From Mesorhizobium mediterraneum (lineage in GTDB: Bacteria > Pseudomonadota > Alphaproteobacteria > Rhizobiales > Rhizobiaceae): a stretch of DNA of 64,000 bases. The translations under genes were made by a program, and so were the position numbers. The DNA lies in the NCBI RefSeq assembly GCF_002284565.1, contig NZ_NPKI01000011.1, positions 186,001-250,000 of the forward strand, given 5' to 3'. Of this stretch, positions 60,124 to 64,000 are shown piece by piece. A model generated the notes under the pieces. The model did not search any database. It had not been told where the DNA came from and saw only the letters and a program-made list of their open reading frames with translations. Numbering within the stretch: position 1 is the stretch's first letter; every line of letters starts with the position of its first letter.

Positions 60124-61641
60124 TCATGCGCCATGATTTCCGGCATAGCGGTTCATCCCGATGTCCTTCGACGTGGCGCGCCGATGGATTTCCGCCATGG
60201 CGGAGTGGAACACCGCGTTCCGTGTCTCCAGTTCGGCGTGCGCGGCGAGGTGCGCCGGGACAAGCTCACGGATCTCGGCCAGTATGGCGGCTTCGTCGAT
60301 CGTTTGCAGGCGGCCGTCATGGACGACGATCTGCCCCGCTATCATCACCGTTTCGATGGAAGAACCGTTCTCGGCATAGACGAGATGCTTGGCGATATCG
60401 TTGAGCGGGGTGAAGCTGAGGGTGGTGAGATCGAGGATCAGCAGATCAGCGGCCTTGCCGACTTCGAGCGAACCGGTGACATTCTCCAGCATGGCACTGC
60501 GTGCGCCGCCGATCGTCGCCATGGTCAGGATTTCCTCAGCACGGATCCACTGGTCATAATCCGGGCCGGAAACACTGTGGATCAGCCCGGCCACCCGCAT
60601 GACGTCGAAGATGCGCGCCGTGTCGTTCGACGACATGCCATCGGTCCCGAGACCAACGGTTATGCCTGCATTCATCAGGCGGCGAATGGGAGCAATGCCG
60701 GCGCCGAGCTTCTGGTTGGAAATGGCATTGTGGGCAACGGAGCACCCTGCCTCGCCCATCGTCGCGATGTCCTTGTCGCTCACCCAGACGGAATGGGCGA
60801 TCGTCGTGTTGCGCGACAGCACGCCGAGATCGCTCATATAGCCGATCAGGCTCTTGCCGTAGACTTCATGGCCGGTCACGGCCTGTGTCTTGGTTTCCAG
60901 GATATGCGTGTGTAGCGGCACGCCCATGTCAACGGCGAGTGCATGGCAGGCTTGCAGCAAGTCCGGGGTACAGCGTTGCGGCGCTGACGGTGCGATCATG
61001 AAATTGAGCCGGCCGGCCCTGCCATGCAGCGACGCGAAGGCGGAACGGCAGTAGTCCATATAGGCGTCGGTCGACATCGGCGGCCCGAAATCGAGCTTCT
61101 GCTGCAGGTGGAGCGGCATCACCTCGCGGGCGTAGGGCAGGGCGTCCAGCGCATGCACGTTCATGGCCGCGCTCGACACATTGGCGCGGATGCCCGCGTC
61201 CTCATAGGCCCTGAAGACGGCTGACAGCCGTGAGAGGTCGTGCGCAGGCGGATCGAAGAAGTCGTCGCATATCGTCGTGACGCCGCTGCGCAGCGATTCC
61301 ATCGCGAGGAGAAGGCTGCGCAGGTAGAGAAGTCGCTCGTCGACGACAGGGCCCATCAGCAGGGGGTAGGCGTAGAGAAGCCAGAGCTCTAGCGGCATGC
61401 CTTCATATCGGCCGCGAAAGAAGGTTTCGCCCGAATGGGCATGGGCATTGACGAGGCCCGGCATTACCAGCCGGTTTTGGCCGTCGATTAAGGTGGCATC
61501 CGGCGCAGCCACGAGGTTCTGTCCGACGGCAGAGATGCGGCCGTCCTCGATAAGAATGTCGCCTTGGAACGGCTTGCTTCCGTTCCGGGCGCACATCGTC
61601 AAAAGGGTGGCGTTCTTGATCAGTGTCTGGGGCATGGGCAT
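60124..61641 (-). CDS. amidohydrolase of the guanine/SAH-deaminase class
   Basis: 505 residues, TIM-barrel metal hydrolase of the TrzA/AtzB/MtaD group: HAHSGE (first metal pair), HTHILETKTQ, TIAHSVWVSD, and GTDGMSSNDTARIF (catalytic Asp). It probably deaminates a purine, pyrimidine or SAH-like nucleoside. Start ATG 61641; a second ATG lies at 61635. It is 62 bp past the nucleoside-type ABC permease gene on the same strand, so it belongs to that uptake operon. Confidence 0.87.
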   Translation of the reverse strand: MPMPQTLIKNATLLTMCARNGSKPFQGDILIEDGRISAVGQNLVAAPDATLIDGQNRLVMPGLVNAHAHSGETFFRGRYEGMPLELWLLYAYPLLMGPVVDERLLYLRSLLLAMESLRSGVTTICDDFFDPPAHDLSRLSAVFRAYEDAGIRANVSSAAMNVHALDALPYAREVMPLHLQQKLDFGPPMSTDAYMDYCRSAFASLHGRAGRLNFMIAPSAPQRCTPDLLQACHALAVDMGVPLHTHILETKTQAVTGHEVYGKSLIGYMSDLGVLSRNTTIAHSVWVSDKDIATMGEAGCSVAHNAISNQKLGAGIAPIRRLMNAGITVGLGTDGMSSNDTARIFDVMRVAGLIHSVSGPDYDQWIRAEEILTMATIGGARSAMLENVTGSLEVGKAADLLILDLTTLSFTPLNDIAKHLVYAENGSSIETVMIAGQIVVHDGRLQTIDEAAILAEIRELVPAHLAAHAELETRNAVFHSAMAEIHRRATSKDIGMNRYAGNHGA

Positions 61642-61703
61642 GTCCTGCTCGTGTCGCGCTGTACGCGCCCGGCTGCCGGTCCGGTGCGATGCCAGCCTGG
61701 TGT

Positions 61704-62597
61704 CTATTGGTCGCGCAGCTCACCGAAGCCGCTGGCGGCCTTGGTGCCGCCGCGCAGCTGCGTGCTGAGCCAGATGCCGAGAACGGTGGCTATGTAAGGC
61801 AAGGCGAGCAGCAGATCGTGCGGGACGCGGTCGCCGAAGGCGAGCTGCGCCCTGATGCCGAGCGCACCAACGACGGCGAAGAACACGGCTGCCAGAGTCG
61901 CGCCAATTGGATGACCCGCGCCGAATATGACGGCGGCAAATCCCATGAAGCCGCGGCCGGCTGTCATGTTCTGCGCAAAGATCTGAAGGCTCCCCGCAGC
62001 AAGCTCAGCGCCGGCGAGCGCGCAAAGCACGCCGCCGGTCATCAGCGCGACGAGGCGCATTGCCGCTGGATTGACACCCACACCGCGCGCGGCAAAGGGA
62101 TGCTCGCCCGATGCCGCCAGACGCAGGCCGAAACGGGTTCGCCGCAAGACAACCCACATCGCGAAGACGATCGCCGGCATCATGACGACGAGGATCGAAA
62201 GCGACCCGAACGCCCCGAAGGCGGGTCCTATGCGCGGCAGGCCGAAGGGTGCGCTCACTGCGGCCTGCGTTCCAAAAATCGACTGCACGGCAAGCGCGGT
62301 TCCTCCGAGGCCGAGCCCTGTAAGCCCGAGGCCGGCAATGATCTGGTTGGCCTTGAGCTTCTCCACCACGAACCAGAACAGGATTGAGCCGAGGACGCAC
62401 GCCGTGATCGCACCGAAAAGCGCGATCCAAATCGATTGCGTAAGCACGATGCCGAGGATCGTTGCGCATGCGCCGGTAATCATCAGGCCTTCGAGGCCGA
62501 GATGCCAGATGCCGGCTCGCTGGGCGATGACGCCGGCAAGGGTCACGTAGATCAGCGGAGTGCCCGACCGCAGGATGGCGATTACGAAGTCTTCCAT
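61704..62597 (-). CDS. nucleoside/purine ABC transporter permease, subunit 2
   Basis: 297 residues, ~8 membrane segments; LIYVTLAGVIAQRAGIWHLG then LEGLMITGA is the hallmark of BmpC/NupQ-like permeases of nucleoside ABC importers. GGAGGA precedes ATG 62597. It overlaps the preceding permease by 16 bp. Confidence 0.9.
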   Translation of the reverse strand: MEDFVIAILRSGTPLIYVTLAGVIAQRAGIWHLGLEGLMITGACATILGIVLTQSIWIALFGAITACVLGSILFWFVVEKLKANQIIAGLGLTGLGLGGTALAVQSIFGTQAAVSAPFGLPRIGPAFGAFGSLSILVVMMPAIVFAMWVVLRRTRFGLRLAASGEHPFAARGVGVNPAAMRLVALMTGGVLCALAGAELAAGSLQIFAQNMTAGRGFMGFAAVIFGAGHPIGATLAAVFFAVVGALGIRAQLAFGDRVPHDLLLALPYIATVLGIWLSTQLRGGTKAASGFGELRDQ

Positions 62598-63628
62598 ATC
62601 CGTCCTCCGAGTTTTGCTATCCGGTCGACGGCGCTGGATTTCGCGGTGATGAACAGAGCAATGGCTGCGTTGATGATGTCGATTGCCGACGACGGCAGGC
62701 CGGCCATGATCGGCAGGTAGAGGGCGGCGGACGCTAGCCCACCGAAGAACAGCGACACGATAGCCGTGCCGACGACCGAGAAGTTGGCGACGAGTGCGAT
62801 CAGGATTGCGGTGAAGCCGTGGCCCGGCAGGAAACCGCCGGTCAGTCGTCCGTTGGGGCCCATGAACTCTATCGTGCCGGCAAGACCGGCGAGCGCGCCG
62901 CTGAGCAGGAAACTTGCGAGCCCGATGCGCCATGTCTTCGCGCCCTGCCACTCGACCATCGTCGGATTGCGACCGGCAAGGCCAGAGAGCACGCCGAAGG
63001 CGGTTCTGTTGACCAGAAACCACATTGCCAGGCCGACCAGAACGGCGATGGCGATGATCGTCGGAGACAATCCGAGCGAGTCGCTGATCCGGTAAGCGCT
63101 GTCGAGCGGGCGGCTTGACGCCTGCTGCCCGGTGCCCGATGGGTCCTTGAGCGGTCCGGCCGTCACATAAAGCAGCACCAGACCGGCAATGAAATTGCCC
63201 ATAAGCGTGGTGATCACCTCGTCCGCGCCGGATTTCAGCCGCAGGAGCCCGGGCCAGAAAGCCCACAACGCACCACCCGACATGCCGGCGAAGAAGCAGG
63301 CGGTCATGAGGATCGGCGCCGGTGCGCCGTCAAGCCATTCGGCCATGAACGCGGCCGCGATGGCTCCCATGTAGAACTGGCCCTGGGCGCCGATGTTGAA
63401 GTAGCCCGCCCGGAAGGAGACGGCCACGCCGACAGCCGTGATGAACAGGGGAAGCCCCCAACGAAGTGCCTGTTGCAGGGCGCCGGGTCTGAGGAAAGCG
63501 CCATCGGCGATCGACTGGAACATCAGGGGCGCCGAATAGCCGGCGGCCTGAAAGATAACCCCGCAAAGCGCAAGGGCGATCAGGATGAAGATCAGCGCGC
63601 GGAAAACGGAGACGAACCGATCGATCAT
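62582..63628 (-). CDS. nucleoside/purine ABC transporter permease, subunit 1
   Basis: 348 residues, BmpB/NupP-like (YFNIGAQGQFYMGAIAAAFM; GFTAILIALVANFSVVGTAI). Start ATG 63628 overlaps the upstream ATPase stop by 4 bp. Pairs with the subunit encoded next. Confidence 0.9.
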   Translation of the reverse strand: MIDRFVSVFRALIFILIALALCGVIFQAAGYSAPLMFQSIADGAFLRPGALQQALRWGLPLFITAVGVAVSFRAGYFNIGAQGQFYMGAIAAAFMAEWLDGAPAPILMTACFFAGMSGGALWAFWPGLLRLKSGADEVITTLMGNFIAGLVLLYVTAGPLKDPSGTGQQASSRPLDSAYRISDSLGLSPTIIAIAVLVGLAMWFLVNRTAFGVLSGLAGRNPTMVEWQGAKTWRIGLASFLLSGALAGLAGTIEFMGPNGRLTGGFLPGHGFTAILIALVANFSVVGTAIVSLFFGGLASAALYLPIMAGLPSSAIDIINAAIALFITAKSSAVDRIAKLGGRIWKTS

Positions 63629-64000
63629 CCGAGCACTCCTGTCATGGCTGCGCCGACGGCTGTGATGTCATAGGGTGGACGGAACTCGGCGACGATGCGC
63701 CCGGACAGCATGACAACGACGCGGTCCGAGATATCGAAGATCTCGTCGAGATCCGAAGAGATGAACAGCAGGCCGCAACCGCGCGCCCGCGCATCGAGCA
63801 TCGATTGCCATACGAACGACGTTGCGCCGATATCGAGACCTCGCGTGGGCTGCGCCGCAAGAATAAGGCGGGCGTTTTCGTCCATCTCACGCGACAGGAT
63901 CACCTTCTGGGCGTTCCCGCCCGATAGCGAGCCGGCCCGCTGACCGACATCGGAATAGCGGACATCCCATTGCTTGAGGGCGGTATCGCATTGCTTGCGC
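63625..64000 (-). CDS. nucleoside/sugar ABC transporter ATPase, C-terminal part
   Basis: The frame is open to the window edge (first complete codon at 63999). Signature LSGGNAQKVILSREM, Walker-B-like LILAAQPTRGLDIGA and D-loop region LLFISSDLDEI match the second half of RbsA/YufO-type double ATPases (~510 residues). The N-terminal ~385 residues and probably a BMP-type binding protein lie beyond the window. Confidence 0.9.
   Translation of the reverse strand, partial: RKQCDTALKQWDVRYSDVGQRAGSLSGGNAQKVILSREMDENARLILAAQPTRGLDIGATSFVWQSMLDARARGCGLLFISSDLDEIFDISDRVVVMLSGRIVAEFRPPYDITAVGAAMTGVLG

Noticed and set aside
58883-60127. A 414-codon minus-strand frame opposite the DadA-like gene
   Set aside because: Antisense shadow; the plus strand carries clear FAD-binding motifs in a full-length family protein.
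1-64000. tRNA, rRNA, riboswitch, CRISPR or intact insertion sequence
   Set aside because: Both strands were read for these and nothing convincing was seen; small RNAs cannot be excluded by eye.

Overview
The window is high-GC alphaproteobacterial DNA and looks like accessory (megaplasmid or island) sequence from the order Rhizobiales. The signs are gene types typical of rhizobia (UgpC-type and FrcA-like sugar ABC systems, pca genes with an IclR regulator, TRAP and Liv-type transporters), about 100 bp that looks like a Rhizobium-specific intergenic mosaic element, and nearly back-to-back catabolic operons with little housekeeping content. No rRNA, tRNA, CRISPR array or intact transposase was seen. 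All family assignments come from reading motifs by eye; no database search was run.

Region 1 (1-9.9 kb) is a carbohydrate or polyol catabolic locus. It has the tail of a sugar ABC ATPase, a minus-strand sugar ABC operon (binding protein, two permeases, ATPase) ending in a short-chain dehydrogenase, and an aldolase-like protein. Divergent to these are an ADP-dependent sugar kinase family protein, a second dehydrogenase and a DeoR regulator. Region 2 (10.2-20.2 kb) is a compact minus-strand nonribosomal peptide synthetase (NRPS) cluster: phosphopantetheinyl transferase, a 2108-residue synthetase (acyl-ligase, ACP, C, A, T, then a malate/lactate-dehydrogenase-type reductase fused at the C-terminus), a free A domain, and a T-TE protein whose nucleophile is Cys. 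By hand alignment both A domains lack the Asp that binds an alpha-amino group, so keto or hydroxy acids are plausible substrates. This is the best candidate for an undescribed system.

Region 3 (20.7-42.9 kb) looks like a lactam or N-heterocycle degradation island. It has an AraC regulator with HyuA/HyuB, a three-subunit molybdenum hydroxylase, PxpA, a class III aminotransferase and a cupin/NTF2 fusion on the plus strand. On the minus strand are a Liv-type ABC transporter and PxpC, PxpB, biotin carboxylase, a mini biotin carrier and a second PxpA. A LysR gene sits at the far end. The hydroxylase operon and the second PxpA operon share an almost gap-free ~110-bp promoter/leader carrying an ATC-N9-GAT box, which ties the two arms into one probable regulon.

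Region 4 (42.9-57.3 kb) is a quinate/shikimate-to-beta-ketoadipate pathway: quinate/shikimate dehydrogenase, a TRAP transporter, type II dehydroquinase, QuiC-type dehydroshikimate dehydratase, pcaDCHGB, and pcaIJ with a PcaR-like regulator. pcaF is cut to its first ~68 codons by the mosaic repeat. A TetR regulator probably acts at three matching palindromes in this region. The start of the region (42.95-43.9 kb) is a graveyard of gene fragments. Region 5 (57.3-64 kb) has a Tat-exported cyclase-family hydrolase, an M20 peptidase fragment, a DadA-like FAD oxidase, a guanine/SAH-deaminase-like amidohydrolase and a nucleoside-type ABC transporter that runs off the window.
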